Notes: generated from the sequence alone by a model not told the origin. Shown: positions 34,714 through 43,760, numbered from the stretch's first letter. The stretch: DNA of 64,000 nt from Dactylosporangium fulvum (GCF_025137375.1 NZ_CP073720.1:9262501-9326500), one strand, 5' to 3'. Numbers and translations: made by a program.

Positions 34714-36942
34714 TTAGGCAGTCACGGACTGCAGCGCGAACTGCGGGGTCGCGACCGGCCGGCCGAAGTGGTAGCCCTGCGCGTAGCGGTAGCCCAGGCG
34801 GTAGAGTTCCCGCGCCTGCTCGGCCGTCTCCACGCCCTCGGCGATGGCCTCCAGGTTCAGCCCGTCGCTGACGTTGATCAGCGCGGTGGCGATCACCGAG
34901 TGGCGGCCGGCCATGGTGATGTCGTCGACGAAGGACTTGTCGACCTTGAGGATGTCGACCGGGCACGTCTGCAGCAGGCCCAGCGACGAGTGGCCCGTCC
35001 CGAAATCGTCCAGCGCGACCCGCACGCCGAGGGCGTGCACCGCGTCGAGGGCCTCGATCGCCCGGCCGCCGCCGAAGACCGCGGTCTCGGTGACCTCGAT
35101 CGCGAGACGGTCGGCCGGCAGGCCGGTCGCCGCCAGTACCGCCGCGACCACCTCGGCGAAGTCGGGCTCGGCCAGCTGCCGGGCCGACACGTTCACGCTG
35201 ACCTTGCCGGGGGCTTCCGGGCCCAGGGTGGCGATCCAGGTGGCCGCCTGTGAGCATGCCTCGAGCAGGATCCATGCGCCCAGCTCGACGATCTGGCCGT
35301 TGCGCTCGGCGACGGGGATGAAGTCGGCCGGGCTCATGAACCCCAGCCGCGGATGGTGCCAGCGGATCAGGGCCTCGACGCCGGCGATCTCGCCGTGCGG
35401 CAGGGCGACGATCGGCTGGTATACAAGCTGGAACTGGCCCTGGTCGAGCGCCTCCCGCAGCTGCGCGCCGAGCTGGGCGACCTCCGCGGCGCGCTGGTCC
35501 AGCTCCGGGCGGAAGCGCTCCTGGTGGCCGCTGCTCTCCTTCGCCGCGTACATCGCCACGTCGGCGCGGCGCAGGATCTCGAACGGGTCGCGGGTGCCCT
35601 CGGCGTCGGCGACGCCGATGCTGGCCTGGACGAGCAGATGGTGCTCACCCGCGAAGACCGGTTCCTCGAGCGCGGTGGCGAGCTCGGTCACCAGCGCGTC
35701 GGCGGCCGCCTGGCCGGTGTCGGGCATGAGGACGGCGAACTCGTCGCCGCCGAGCCGGGCGACCACGTCGCCGGGGCGCAGCACCCCGCCGAGCCGCTTG
35801 CCCACGGCGGCGAGGAGCTGGTCACCGATGGCGTGGCCGAGGCCGTCGTTGATGCGCTTGAAGTCGTCGAGGTCGATGAAGGCGACCTGCGGCCGGCCGC
35901 AGGTGTCGAGCTCGTCGCGGATCAGCTCCTCGAGCAGCCGCCGGTTCGGCAGGCCGGTGAGGTCGTCGCGCATGGCCAGCTCGCTGAGCAGGTCGGCCTG
36001 GGACTGGACTTTGCCCACCAGACCGGACATCCGGACCACAACGAGCACGAAGAGGACCACAGCGACCACGCCGATGGGGAGCCAGTCGAGGGCGTCGACC
36101 CCGGCAAGCCCCTGCCCGAGCAGCAGGACCGGGGCGACGAGGGAGCTCACCGCCAGTACCGTCAGACGCCCCTTCGACAGCCCCGCCTCGGGCTGCTCGA
36201 TCGGATCGGTCAGGTGGCGTGCCGACGGGTGCACCGCGGCGGCCCCGACGCACAGGCCGGCCAGCAGCCAGCCGACCTGGAGCAGGACGCCCGGGTCGGG
36301 GGTGCTGTCGGAGAGCACGGAGGTGGTGGCGTCGGTGGCGACCATGAGCGTGACACCCGCGGCGAGCAGCCGGAAGCTCGGCGTCCGGGCGGCGCGGCCG
36401 ACGAGGAGCCGGGCGAGCAGCACCATCAGCAGGACGTTGACGGCGGGGTACGCCAGGACGAACACCCGCTGCACCGGCGAGGCGTTCGTCGCCTCGGCGA
36501 CCGGCCGCATCACGAACACCCAGAACAGCAGGCCGGCGCCGGCACCGGCGATGCAGGCGTCGATCACGCCGCCCCGGTCCCGGCCCTGCGCCCGCAACAG
36601 CAGCCACAGCCCCACCGCGACCGCCGGGTGCGCGGCGAGGAAGAACGCGTCGGCGACGAGCGGGAATCCGGCGTGGTGCAGCAGCCGGGTCTCGACGCCG
36701 TACCCCACGCCGCCGAGGAACCACACGAGCAGGGCGCCGGCGAGCCAGTACCACAGCGCGGGCCGGTCGGGCCGGTTGCGCCGCACGCCGAGCAGCACGA
36801 GCAGCACGGTGCCGAGACCGGCGACGCCGTAGGCCAGGTTGGTGAGATGGTCACCATGAGGCAACAGCGGGTAGGCGGCGACGGAGACGCCGCCGATCAG
36901 CCACCAGACGAGCCAGAGACGCCTGGCCACCCACGTTCCCAC
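34714..36942 (-). CDS. Membrane-bound GGDEF-EAL cyclic-di-GMP protein
   Basis: 742 residues. About eight to ten N-terminal membrane helices (9-305) form a sensor. The GGDEF domain has an intact catalytic GGDEF (398-402) and inhibitory-site RPGD (389-392). The EAL domain keeps EAL (523-525), a DDFGTGHSS loop and KVDKSFV, so both cyclase and phosphodiesterase motifs are present. It could make or degrade c-di-GMP; the net direction cannot be read. GTG start at 36942. Confidence 0.94.
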   Translation of the reverse strand: MGTWVARRLWLVWWLIGGVSVAAYPLLPHGDHLTNLAYGVAGLGTVLLVLLGVRRNRPDRPALWYWLAGALLVWFLGGVGYGVETRLLHHAGFPLVADAFFLAAHPAVAVGLWLLLRAQGRDRGGVIDACIAGAGAGLLFWVFVMRPVAEATNASPVQRVFVLAYPAVNVLLMVLLARLLVGRAARTPSFRLLAAGVTLMVATDATTSVLSDSTPDPGVLLQVGWLLAGLCVGAAAVHPSARHLTDPIEQPEAGLSKGRLTVLAVSSLVAPVLLLGQGLAGVDALDWLPIGVVAVVLFVLVVVRMSGLVGKVQSQADLLSELAMRDDLTGLPNRRLLEELIRDELDTCGRPQVAFIDLDDFKRINDGLGHAIGDQLLAAVGKRLGGVLRPGDVVARLGGDEFAVLMPDTGQAAADALVTELATALEEPVFAGEHHLLVQASIGVADAEGTRDPFEILRRADVAMYAAKESSGHQERFRPELDQRAAEVAQLGAQLREALDQGQFQLVYQPIVALPHGEIAGVEALIRWHHPRLGFMSPADFIPVAERNGQIVELGAWILLEACSQAATWIATLGPEAPGKVSVNVSARQLAEPDFAEVVAAVLAATGLPADRLAIEVTETAVFGGGRAIEALDAVHALGVRVALDDFGTGHSSLGLLQTCPVDILKVDKSFVDDITMAGRHSVIATALINVSDGLNLEAIAEGVETAEQARELYRLGYRYAQGYHFGRPVATPQFALQSVTA

Positions 36943-37004
36943 GGGTACGTTATCGGCAACCCGACCCAGCGGGTTGAGTGTTGTCGCCGCGTACCGGGCC
37001 CTTC

Positions 37005-37046
37005 ATACCCCCAGGGGGTTTCGTCAGAACGGGTATGCTGGTTGCC
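37005..37046 (+). promoter_or_regulatory. CsoR operator overlapping the csoR promoter
   Basis: ACCCCC-A-GGGGGT (37007-37019) is the G-tract palindrome bound by CsoR-family repressors. TATGCT (37034-37039) is the -10, 7 nt before ATG 37047; the -35 position falls inside the palindrome, so binding would block polymerase. Confidence 0.75.
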
Positions 37047-37340
37047 ATGACGACGGCCACGCCGCGCGGGTACACCGCCACCAAGGACCAGCTCCAGAGC
37101 CGCCTGCGCCGCATCGAGGGCCAGGTGCGCGGCGTGGAGAAGATGGTCGACGAAGATCGCTACTGCATCGACGTGCTGACCCAGATCAGCGCCATCCAGG
37201 CGGCGCTCGACAAGGTGGCACTCGGCCTGCTCGACGACCACGCCAGGCACTGCATGCACCACGGGGCCCAGGACGGCAAGGGCGAGGAGATGGCGACCGA
37301 GATGATGGCCGCCGTCGGCAGGCTGCTCAGACGCGGCTGA
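37047..37340 (+). CDS. csoR: CsoR-family copper-sensing repressor
   Basis: 97-residue all-helical metal-responsive repressor. The Cu(I) site C-H-C is complete: C40, H65 and C69, with the same spacing as M. tuberculosis CsoR (36, 61, 65). Starts RGYTATKDQLQSRLRRIEGQ. Predicted to be autoregulated through the palindrome upstream. No copper ATPase or chaperone gene follows directly, so its other targets lie elsewhere. Confidence 0.93.
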   Translation: MTTATPRGYTATKDQLQSRLRRIEGQVRGVEKMVDEDRYCIDVLTQISAIQAALDKVALGLLDDHARHCMHHGAQDGKGEEMATEMMAAVGRLLRRG

Positions 37341-37415
37341 CACTCCTCGGCGCGCCATACATGTTCTACGATGCGGGCCGGTGCAGCGTGCCGTGGAGTC
37401 GCCGAGGAGGCCACC

Positions 37416-37904
37416 GTGGAACTGCAGGGCGTGCGACAGACCGACGGGTTCACCTGCGGCCCGACCGTCGCCATGGTGGCCTCGGCCAACCTTGATCCGG
37501 CGTATGCCGCCACGATCGACGACCCGGCCGCCGAGCAGCACCGGATCCACCGCGCCGCCAACCGGATCTGGCCGCGCAAGCTCGGCACGACCCCCTGGGG
37601 CGTGGCCGCCGTGATCTCCTCACACGCCGAGGCGCTCGGCACGCGGTACGGCTGGAAGCTCTTCCGGCAGGACCTGGGCGACGTCGTCGCCGCCGTCGAG
37701 AGCGGCTGGCCCGTGCCGCTGCTGGTGGGCCGGATCGTGCCCCGGCACTGGGTGCTGATCGTCGGCCACGCCGACGGGGTGTTCCAGTGCTTCAACCCGT
37801 CGTCCGGCCGGATCGCAGACGTGCCGATCGAGGCGCTGCACGACAAGCGGGCACAGGGTGTCGGCTTCCCGCGGCCATACGCTGTGGTGCTGCCGTCGGC
37901 GTGA
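37416..37904 (+). CDS. Peptidase C39-like protein
   Basis: 162 residues with a papain-like C39 pattern: QTDGFTCGPTVAMVA holds the catalytic cysteine (residue 13), HWVLIVGHADG the histidine and FNPSSG the aspartate-equivalent region. GTG 37416 has GAGGAGG 5 nt upstream. No transporter or leader-peptide substrate is nearby, so a bacteriocin-maturation role is not supported. Confidence 0.8.
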   Translation: MELQGVRQTDGFTCGPTVAMVASANLDPAYAATIDDPAAEQHRIHRAANRIWPRKLGTTPWGVAAVISSHAEALGTRYGWKLFRQDLGDVVAAVESGWPVPLLVGRIVPRHWVLIVGHADGVFQCFNPSSGRIADVPIEALHDKRAQGVGFPRPYAVVLPSA

Positions 37905-37938
37905 ATTTCTGTCGTACCCCGGTGCCATGATTCCGCGC

Positions 37939-38421
37939 ATGACAGCGCTTCGGTTCGTCCAGGGTGACGCCACCAGCCCGCACGCCGCCGGCCCCAAGGT
38001 CATCGCGCACATCTGCAACGACCTGGGCCGCTGGGGCGCGGGCTTCGTGGTGGCCGTGTCGAAGCGCTGGCCCGAGCCGGAGCGCGACTTCCGCGACTGG
38101 CACCGGCATCGCGCCGACAACAACTTCGGCCTGGGCGCGGTCCGGCTGGTGCAGGTGCGCCAGGACATCTGGGTCGCCAACATGATCGGCCAGCACGGCA
38201 TCAAGTCCGGCTCCTCCGGCCCGCCGATCCGCTATGACGCGGTCGAGCGCTGCCTGGGCCGCCTGGCCGACGAGGCGGCCGCGCTCGAGGCCTCGGCCTC
38301 GGTGCACATGCCCCGCATCGGCTGCGGCCTGGCCGGCGGCCGGTGGGAGCGCATCGAGCCGCTGATCGTCGCCCAACTCGTCGACCGGGGCATCCCGGTG
38401 ACGGTCTACGACTTCGGCTGA
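37939..38421 (+). CDS. Macrodomain (ADP-ribose-binding) protein
   Basis: 160-residue macrodomain. RFVQGDATSP is the opening strand and adenine loop, and VIAHICNDLGRWGAGFVVAV the ADP-ribose phosphate loop; HMPRIGCGLAGGRWERI is the second loop. Likely removes or binds ADP-ribose adducts. ATG 37939 is chosen; ATG 37927 would add four residues. It overlaps the convergent DUF1801 gene by 16 bp. Confidence 0.9.
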   Translation: MTALRFVQGDATSPHAAGPKVIAHICNDLGRWGAGFVVAVSKRWPEPERDFRDWHRHRADNNFGLGAVRLVQVRQDIWVANMIGQHGIKSGSSGPPIRYDAVERCLGRLADEAAALEASASVHMPRIGCGLAGGRWERIEPLIVAQLVDRGIPVTVYDFG

Positions 38422-38819
38422 TCGCCGGCCGGCCCTTTCAGCTTCCGCCAGCCGCCGGCGCGGTTGTTGGCGATGATCTGCCGGAACATCCCGCCCAGCG
38501 GCGCGGCCGGCACGGTCTCGCCCTGCCGCACGGCGACGGTCCGCGCGGTCTTGTTGCCGTGGCCGCCGGTGATGATCCCCTCGGGGTCGGGGACGATGGC
38601 GCCGTCGTAGAGGAAGACGTTGACGTGCTGCTTCGCCGCCAGCAGGGCGCAGATGTTGCCGTCGAGCACGAAGTAGGGCTGGACGGTGCGCTTGATGGTC
38701 TCGACGACGTCCGGGTCCGCGGCGTGCACGAGCTCCCGGACCTCCCGGCAGATGACCTGCTGCCACTCGGGCAGCGCGTCGATGTAGGCGTCGACGCGCG
38801 GATCAGCGGCATAGGTCAT
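38406..38819 (-). CDS. DUF1801 domain protein
   Basis: 137 residues of the YdhG/DUF1801 fold. The N-terminus DPRVDAYIDALPEWQQVICR and middle AKQHVNVFLYDGA are typical. The function of the family is not established. Convergent overlap with the macrodomain gene. Confidence 0.85.
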   Translation of the reverse strand: MTYAADPRVDAYIDALPEWQQVICREVRELVHAADPDVVETIKRTVQPYFVLDGNICALLAAKQHVNVFLYDGAIVPDPEGIITGGHGNKTARTVAVRQGETVPAAPLGGMFRQIIANNRAGGWRKLKGPAGDQPKS

Positions 38820-38843
38820 GCGACATGCATATCACCAACCCCA

Positions 38844-38873
38844 ATGATCACGGACGTTTCGCGTCGCTGGAGC
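38844..38873. repeat. Half copy of the TCCGTGATCATGAA hairpin family
   Basis: ATGATCACGGACGTTTCGCG followed by TCGCTGGAGCG matches the left arm and loop of the copy at 39166-39223. The right arm here is degenerate. Confidence 0.55.
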
Positions 38874-39266
38874 GGCACGGAGCCTCGTCGACCATGAGCG
38901 ATGGGCGTTGTCGTGGTGGGTTCTGGCCGGTTGCGGCTCATGATCGCGATCACGGGTGCGGCGGTTGAGCCTGGCCGGGGTGGTGCGGCTGCGGTTCGTA
39001 GATCAAGGGAAACTTCGGGTTGCCTGGGCAGCCAGATGTTTCCGACGATCAAGCAACCCGGGTCAGACCAGGCGTGGAGCACAGCCGCCCCGCACCACGG
39101 ACGCCGCAGCCCGGCACCGCTAAGGCACGGCCGGGTGCGCGGCCTGGCACCGCCCGACAAGATCCTTCACAGATCGCGGACGTTTCGGCGTGCTGGAGCG
39201 CGCGGAACGTCCGTGATCATGAATTGGCGGCGTTCCGGGCATCAGCGGTCGACGGCCTTGGCGCCG
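38874..39266. other. Intergenic region with repeat copy, no gene seen
   Basis: An open frame crosses this stretch but its sequence is not protein-like and it spans the repeats. It contains the second full hairpin at 39166-39223. Confidence 0.45.
39166..39223. repeat. Imperfect hairpin of the TCCGTGATCATGAA family
   Basis: Left arm 39166-39186 and right arm 39204-39223 (ending TCCGTGATCATGAA) pair with two small mismatches around a 17-nt loop. The right arm end is identical to 18660-18673. Confidence 0.65.
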
Positions 39267-39539
39267 AGCAGGCGGTGTACCGGGTGCTGCGCGCCCGCGG
39301 CCGCGGCGACCCCGGCCGACGCGGCCCTGCACGCCCTGCTGCGGGAGACGGACCGCCAGCATCGGGAAGGAATCCGCGGCCCGGCCGCGCACCTGGCGGA
39401 GATCGGCGCGCTGCGCAAGGACCTGGCGGTCGAGGTGTACGAACCGCTCGTCAAGGTGTGCGGCTGGACCGGCGAGGAGTACCGAGCCCGGCTCACCGCC
39501 ACGCTGTCCTCCGCACTGCTGGAGCCGGGCACATCGTGA
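39267..39539 (+). pseudogene. TetR-family regulator C-terminal remnant
   Basis: The frame shows ALLRETDRQHREGIRGPAAH and VYEPLVKVCGWTGEEYRARL then TATLSSALLEP, the end of TetR ligand-binding domains. The helix usually lying between LAVE and VYEPL (AADVLWALTSP-like) is missing, indicating an internal deletion. No DNA-binding domain precedes it. A 32-codon frame follows at 39536 by a GTGA overlap; it is probably also a remnant. Confidence 0.6.
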
Positions 39540-39686
39540 CCACCGACCTACGGCAGCGGCTGCCGACCCCATCGAGACGCGACCACCTGGACGTGGTCAC
39601 CTGGACAATCGCCCAGCACGAGCTGGGAAACTGATAGCCGATAGCGCTCGCGACAAACCACGGACAGAACCCCTTCGGAGGTGCCG

Positions 39687-40001
39687 GTGTCTGCACGTTT
39701 CCGCTCGTGGCTCGGGGCCGCAGCGGCCACCGTCATCGCGGTGACCGCGTGCGCAGGCTTCTGGTGGTTGGCCGTGCCACGCTTTAACGTGTGCGCGGCC
39801 GTCCTACCGGCACCTGCCGGCTGCGGCGACCGGGTGCCCATCGCGACCCTCTGGACGGCGATCGTCGCGGTGCTCTACGTTGCGACCGCTATCGTCGCCT
39901 TCGCCCGCCCGCACGGCCATCGGTGGCCGTTTGCGACAGCGATCACGGCGCTGACCATCGCAGCACTATGGGGCTACCGGACCGTGCTGTACAACGCCTG
40001 A
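39687..40001 (+). CDS. Small membrane protein with three TM segments
   Basis: 104 residues. Helices at about 9-29, 53-72 and 80-100; a short loop with two cysteines (NVCAAVLPAPAGCGD) lies between the first two. GTG 39687 has GGAGG 5 nt upstream. Not recognised. Confidence 0.6.
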   Translation: MSARFRSWLGAAAATVIAVTACAGFWWLAVPRFNVCAAVLPAPAGCGDRVPIATLWTAIVAVLYVATAIVAFARPHGHRWPFATAITALTIAALWGYRTVLYNA

Positions 40002-40206
40002 CAGCAACAAGACCGACCACAAGAACCACCGCCGTCGGGCGGGTTCAGAAGGCAGGAACAAAGGCCCCGAGTTCCAGGCAGACAAGCGTCGATGTGCCGA
40101 AGGCGCAAGGAACAAGGAACCGCAAGGCCACCGCGGAGGTGCGGGTGGCGAAACCCGCCGGGGAGCGAGCGCGGGGAACCCGGGGAAATTGTGACCGCCC
40201 AGAGCG

Positions 40207-40368
40207 TTGACCGCATCAACGAGCATGCCGACTGTGCGGGCGTCTGGACCAACGGGGGTCTTGATCAAGGCGTCAACGATGTTACGAAGTTCCCCAACGC
40301 TACTGGCGTTCAGCGTGCCTGTTCGTTCCAGTTGATGCGGGGATTCGGGCCTCGCCGTCCGCGCTCAT
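40207..40368 (-). pseudogene. Frameshifted gene start of unknown family
   Basis: ATG 40368 has a strong AGGAGG upstream and opens MSADGEARIPAS, but the frame stops after 22 codons. A different frame then reads VGELRNIVDALIKTPVGPDA and TVGMLVDAVNALGGHNFPG in protein-like fashion. A frameshift near 40315-40335 would join them. The rest of 40002-40490 shows no gene. Confidence 0.4.
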
Positions 40369-40648
40369 GCGTTACCTCCTCGGCGCGATTGTGCCACCGG
40401 CGACCGGGCGGTTATTGCCCCGTCACGCGGCCACGACCAAGTAATTCGGGACGACGGATTTTCGAGGTGGCCTTGGGTGTGGCGTGCTGTTAACGCCAGC
40501 GGAAGTAGCCGCCGATCGGGGCGTCATGCTCGGCTCGGGTCTGGTGGCCGGTCCCCGTTGAGGTGAAGTAGCGCCGGGCGAAGCAAAGGCGAACCGCCGA
40601 GCAAGAATGCGCGCGTAACAGAAGCGATAAGGACGACCACCGACCCGG

Positions 40649-40676
40649 GGCGGCGGCGCACGCAAGCGCCGCCGCC
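40649..40676 (-). terminator. Terminator after the 40.7-kb secreted protein gene
   Basis: GGCGGCGGCGC (40649-40659) and GCGCCGCCGCC (40666-40676) form an 11-bp stem with a 6-nt loop, 46 nt past the stop. Confidence 0.7.
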
Positions 40677-40722
40677 ACCTACAGGGCTACCGCCGGAGGC
40701 CGGCCGCCCGCACCATGTCGGG

Positions 40723-41493
40723 TCAGAACTGCAGCGTCGGCAGGACCGCGACCGAGACTGCCCGGCTGGTGTTCTTTGTCGCCTCGTCCGCAACCGCCGC
40801 CGTGTCGATGGGCGGCTGTGTTGTTGACGGGTATACCTGCCGTCTCGCCTCCGCAAAGCCGTTGTACGCGGAGCAGCTGTACACCGTGATCACGTAGCTG
40901 TAGTTGGGCCCGACCTCGTTCCTGGTCGAGCAGAGGGCTGCGAGCTGACTGATGGCCACATTGTTGGCGTCCCGCAGGGTGGCGGTCAGGCCGGCGGTGC
41001 TGAACCCCGCACGTAGCCTCGCCGCCAGCGCGATCGGTCCGACCGCGTTGGCCGCCAGGTTGAGCAGGTCCACCTGGGCCTTGTCCGTGACCACCTTGAT
41101 GAGGCTGTCGATGAGGACGGCGCACCCGGTTGCGTCCTGTGCCCACTGCTGCAACGTGTCCGGGGTGAACCGGTCGATGTCGGCGAACTCGATCACGTGA
41201 TGTCTGGCGCAGGCTTGCGCCTCTGCCGCGGCTAGCGCGTCCACGTGCGCGAGGATCTGGGTCTTGGCGGACTCGATCGACGCGACGATCTGCTGGACCG
41301 CCGCCTTGATCTGATCGTTGGACGCGCCGCTGGAGAGAACGCTCTTGACCAGGTTGTAGGCAGAGGTGGCGATCGTGATCCAGGTCTGGATCGTGGCCGG
41401 GTTGAACGCCTGTACCGGCCGGGCGCCTCCTGGCAGGGTGATCGCGACCGCGAGGAGCGAGGCCACAAGGCCCCGCCGGAGTCGGTGCTTCAT
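40723..41493 (-). CDS. Secreted protein of unknown function
   Basis: 256 residues with a Sec signal (HRLRRGLVASLLAVAITLPG, cleavage near PVQA-FN). The mature protein is helical, with four cysteines in two pairs (ACARH/TGCAV and ALCST/YSCSA) that could form disulfides. ATG 41493 has GAGG 8 nt upstream; the longer frame lacks a signal. No known domain. Confidence 0.7.
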   Translation of the reverse strand: MKHRLRRGLVASLLAVAITLPGGARPVQAFNPATIQTWITIATSAYNLVKSVLSSGASNDQIKAAVQQIVASIESAKTQILAHVDALAAAEAQACARHHVIEFADIDRFTPDTLQQWAQDATGCAVLIDSLIKVVTDKAQVDLLNLAANAVGPIALAARLRAGFSTAGLTATLRDANNVAISQLAALCSTRNEVGPNYSYVITVYSCSAYNGFAEARRQVYPSTTQPPIDTAAVADEATKNTSRAVSVAVLPTLQF

Positions 41494-42063
41494 CGGCGTA
41501 CCTCGCCGTCGGCCGCGGTCCACGTGCCGGGCCCAGGCCTCGCCGAGGCGGGTGAGGGGCCGATCGACTGTTCGGTTGAACATAGAAGACTCCCATTCCG
41601 CTGGGTAACGCTTCCGCTGCGCCACGAGGATCCCAGTCAGTTTTATATACGTCAATGACTCGGTGCGGCAGAATGCGAGACTCGGCAGATAGCGACGTCA
41701 ATAGCCGCAAGGGGTTGTACGCCGTGACGGCAGCGTGGCAGCCCGCCGCCATCAGTGATGCCGATCCCGAGGGCCGTTGATGCGCGCCAGTCCAACCCGC
41801 CGGGGGTCCCAGCCGCCAGGGCCCCGCCCGAGGCAAGAACCGCGACCATCCACGCGGTCGACCGGCGTCTGACGGGAGCAACGGCCGAGACCCCGACGAA
41901 CCGGAGCAAAAAGCAAGAGCAAAGGCCGAAGGCCGAGCGAAGCGAAGGCACGACCGTAAGCGGCAGGCGCCGGGTAACCACCGACACGGGGTACGGGTGG
42001 CGAAGCCCCCGCCCGGAGCGAGCGAAGCGAGCGCGAGGAACCCACGAATCGCAACGGCGAAAA

Positions 42064-42095
42064 AGGCGCTTCCCGCCTTTGAACAGGAAGCGCCT
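42064..42095 (-). terminator. Original tRNA-Ala terminator, now displaced
   Basis: AGGCGCTTCC (42064-42073) pairs with GGAAGCGCCT (42086-42095). It lies 8 bp outside the left att repeat, where the tRNA-Ala transcript would have ended before the element inserted. Confidence 0.65.
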
Positions 42096-42103
42096 ATCGA
42101 TGA

Positions 42104-42146
42104 GTGGAGCCGAGGGGACTCGAACCCCTGACCCCCACACTGCCAG
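42104..42146 (-). repeat. attL-like copy of the tRNA-Ala 3' half
   Basis: 43 bp identical to 49139-49181, which covers the T-arm, acceptor 3' strand and anticodon region of tRNA-Ala. After base 42146 the sequence departs from the tRNA. Confidence 0.9.
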
Positions 42147-42320
42147 GACCGAACTCCACATACCGCCCGACCTACCAGCAGTTCGGGAGCCTGCGAGCGC
42201 GACGAATCTCCGCGACTCCCCGCTCACGCCCTTGATCAACCGATCGGTCTGGCACGGCGACCGCGACATCCGGCTAGTACGGCAGTCGGACTTCGCTGAC
42301 GGAAATGGATCTCTGCCTGT
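42147..42320. other. Element edge without gene
   Basis: 174 bp between the left att repeat and the hydrolase gene; no feature recognised. Confidence 0.4.
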
Positions 42321-43115
42321 TCACTTCGTGGCGATCCGATCGAGGAGGAACTGCGCTGTGGCGTCGATGACGTCGTCGAAGTGCCCGCTGTTGCCAGGGT
42401 AGTGGAATCCGTGTTCGGCGTGTTCGTACTCAAGCAGCGTGCACTCGTTGCCAGAGCGCACCATCGCGTCCTGGAACCGCCGCACAGAGTCGATCGGCTC
42501 AACCTCGTCACAGGTGCCGTGGTGGATCAGCACCGGCGGACTTCCCGGCCGCACGAACTCGATCAACGAGTACTCGATCAATCTGCCCGCGGCGATGCCG
42601 ACCTGATGTTCGAGGTGGCGCTGCAACTCCGGCTCGAAGGAGCACAGGTCCAAGCCCGCAGGGTTGAGGGCCACGACGGCCGCGGTGCCGGACTTCGGTG
42701 CCGGAGTAGGCCCGTCCCGGTCGATCATCGCTGCGACGAGCGCGAGATGAGCGCCGGCCGAACTGCCGCCCGAGGCCAGATGCGGTGCTTCGAGCCCGCG
42801 CGACGCGGCCAACTGCCCGAACTGCTCGACCGCCCGCCGAACATCCGCGATGCAGTCGTCGATGCTGACAGCGTCACGACCGAGCAGCCGATACCCCGCT
42901 GAGACCGCCAAGATTCCGCGCGCCGCCAATTTCCGGCAGTGCGGGGCGAGCCCGTCGGCTGATCCCTCGCGCAAAGCGCCGCCATGGAACAAGACGACGC
43001 CGGCACGGGGCTGTGTGCCTTCGCCCGACTCGAAGACCAGCAAGGGCAGTTCACTGCCGTCGGCGGCCTGATAGAGCATCGAGGACTCGCAACAAGCCGT
43101 CATCATGAACGGCAT
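42321..43115 (-). CDS. Alpha/beta hydrolase (esterase/lipase HSL-like)
   Basis: 264 residues. Oxyanion motif HGG (VVLFHGGALREG), nucleophile in GGSSAGAHLAL, acid in HGTCDEVEP and histidine in EHGFHYPG complete the fold. ATG 43115 is the preferred start; ATGs at 43106 and 43103 are alternatives. The first gene inside the element; substrate unknown. Confidence 0.85.
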   Translation of the reverse strand: MPFMMTACCESSMLYQAADGSELPLLVFESGEGTQPRAGVVLFHGGALREGSADGLAPHCRKLAARGILAVSAGYRLLGRDAVSIDDCIADVRRAVEQFGQLAASRGLEAPHLASGGSSAGAHLALVAAMIDRDGPTPAPKSGTAAVVALNPAGLDLCSFEPELQRHLEHQVGIAAGRLIEYSLIEFVRPGSPPVLIHHGTCDEVEPIDSVRRFQDAMVRSGNECTLLEYEHAEHGFHYPGNSGHFDDVIDATAQFLLDRIATK

Positions 43116-43179
43116 CCGACCACTGACCGGATACGGCTGCAAGCGAATTGGCGCGGTGGAACACCGGGCGCGGCGTCAT

Positions 43180-43385
43180 GCTGTGAGTGCGAGTCGTATG
43201 CGGCATATCACGAAAGACCGCGTCGATGTCCCGCGTCGCCGGCGAGCGTCGTAGGCCAGTGCCATCGCCGCGCCAACGAAAACGTACAGGTCTGCCACCA
43301 CACCACGACGTACAAGGCGATCGCCGAGTGCCCGGAAAGAGGTCTCGACCGCGTCCCGATCGAGAAGAGGGTCTGCCGCGCTCAC
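43180..43385 (-). pseudogene. Nucleotidyltransferase-type toxin remnant (AbiEii/DUF6036-like)
   Basis: GTG 43385 opens SAADPLLDRDAVETSFRALG, DRLVRRGVVADLYVFVGAAM, ALAYDARR. The expected TRDIDAVF motif appears only in a shifted frame just after, so a frameshift has broken the gene; it is then truncated. Its start overlaps the upstream partner (GTGA), as in toxin-antitoxin operons. Confidence 0.6.
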
Positions 43386-43687
43386 GCGACCTCCAACTCG
43401 CCCGGCGCTACGTACACCCCACGCCGCCGAAACGCGGCAGGCGCATGCACCACAGCATCGACGCGGGCTGCACTCGTGTTGAACGGAAACCAGAACCTGT
43501 CGAGCGAGCGCTGCTCGGCCCACGCCGGGCCCGCGGAACCGTCCCATGCCGCCAAGTGCTCAGCCAACGCCGCCAGGAAGACGTCCCAGCGTTCATCCCC
43601 GGTGGTCGCCGGCTCGTCCTCGAACAGCCACCGCCGTGAACCCGCCGGCTCTCAGCGGTACTCCTCCAGGAACTCCTGGTCGATCTA
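43382..43687 (-). pseudogene. Partner (antitoxin-like) gene remnant
   Basis: The frame reads QEFLEEYR, an in-frame TGA at 43652-43654, then EPAGSRRWLFEDEP, AALAEHLAAWDG and AAFRRRGVYVAPGELEVA to the stop. The C-terminal AFRRRG-type ending is typical of the gene preceding DUF6036 toxins. Interrupted and truncated at its N-terminus. Confidence 0.5.
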
Positions 43688-43760
43688 AACGAATACCGAG
43701 TAAAACCAAGCGATTCAGTATCTGGACCCCGCCCTGACGAGTCGTCCGGGTAGGCCCAGG

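Noticed and set aside
34844..36832. 662-codon plus-strand frame
   Set aside because: Antisense to the GGDEF-EAL gene; Ser/Arg/Thr-rich with no domain.
37416..37904. Bacteriocin-processing C39 peptidase system
   Set aside because: There is no ABC transporter, no fused exporter domain and no double-glycine leader peptide nearby.
38901..39539. Full-length 212-residue protein
   Set aside because: The first two thirds span a REP-like hairpin and read as random; only the last about 75 codons match TetR C-termini, so it is called a remnant.
42104..42180. A second tRNA-Ala gene
   Set aside because: Only the 3' 43 bp match; the D-arm and 5' acceptor strand are absent.
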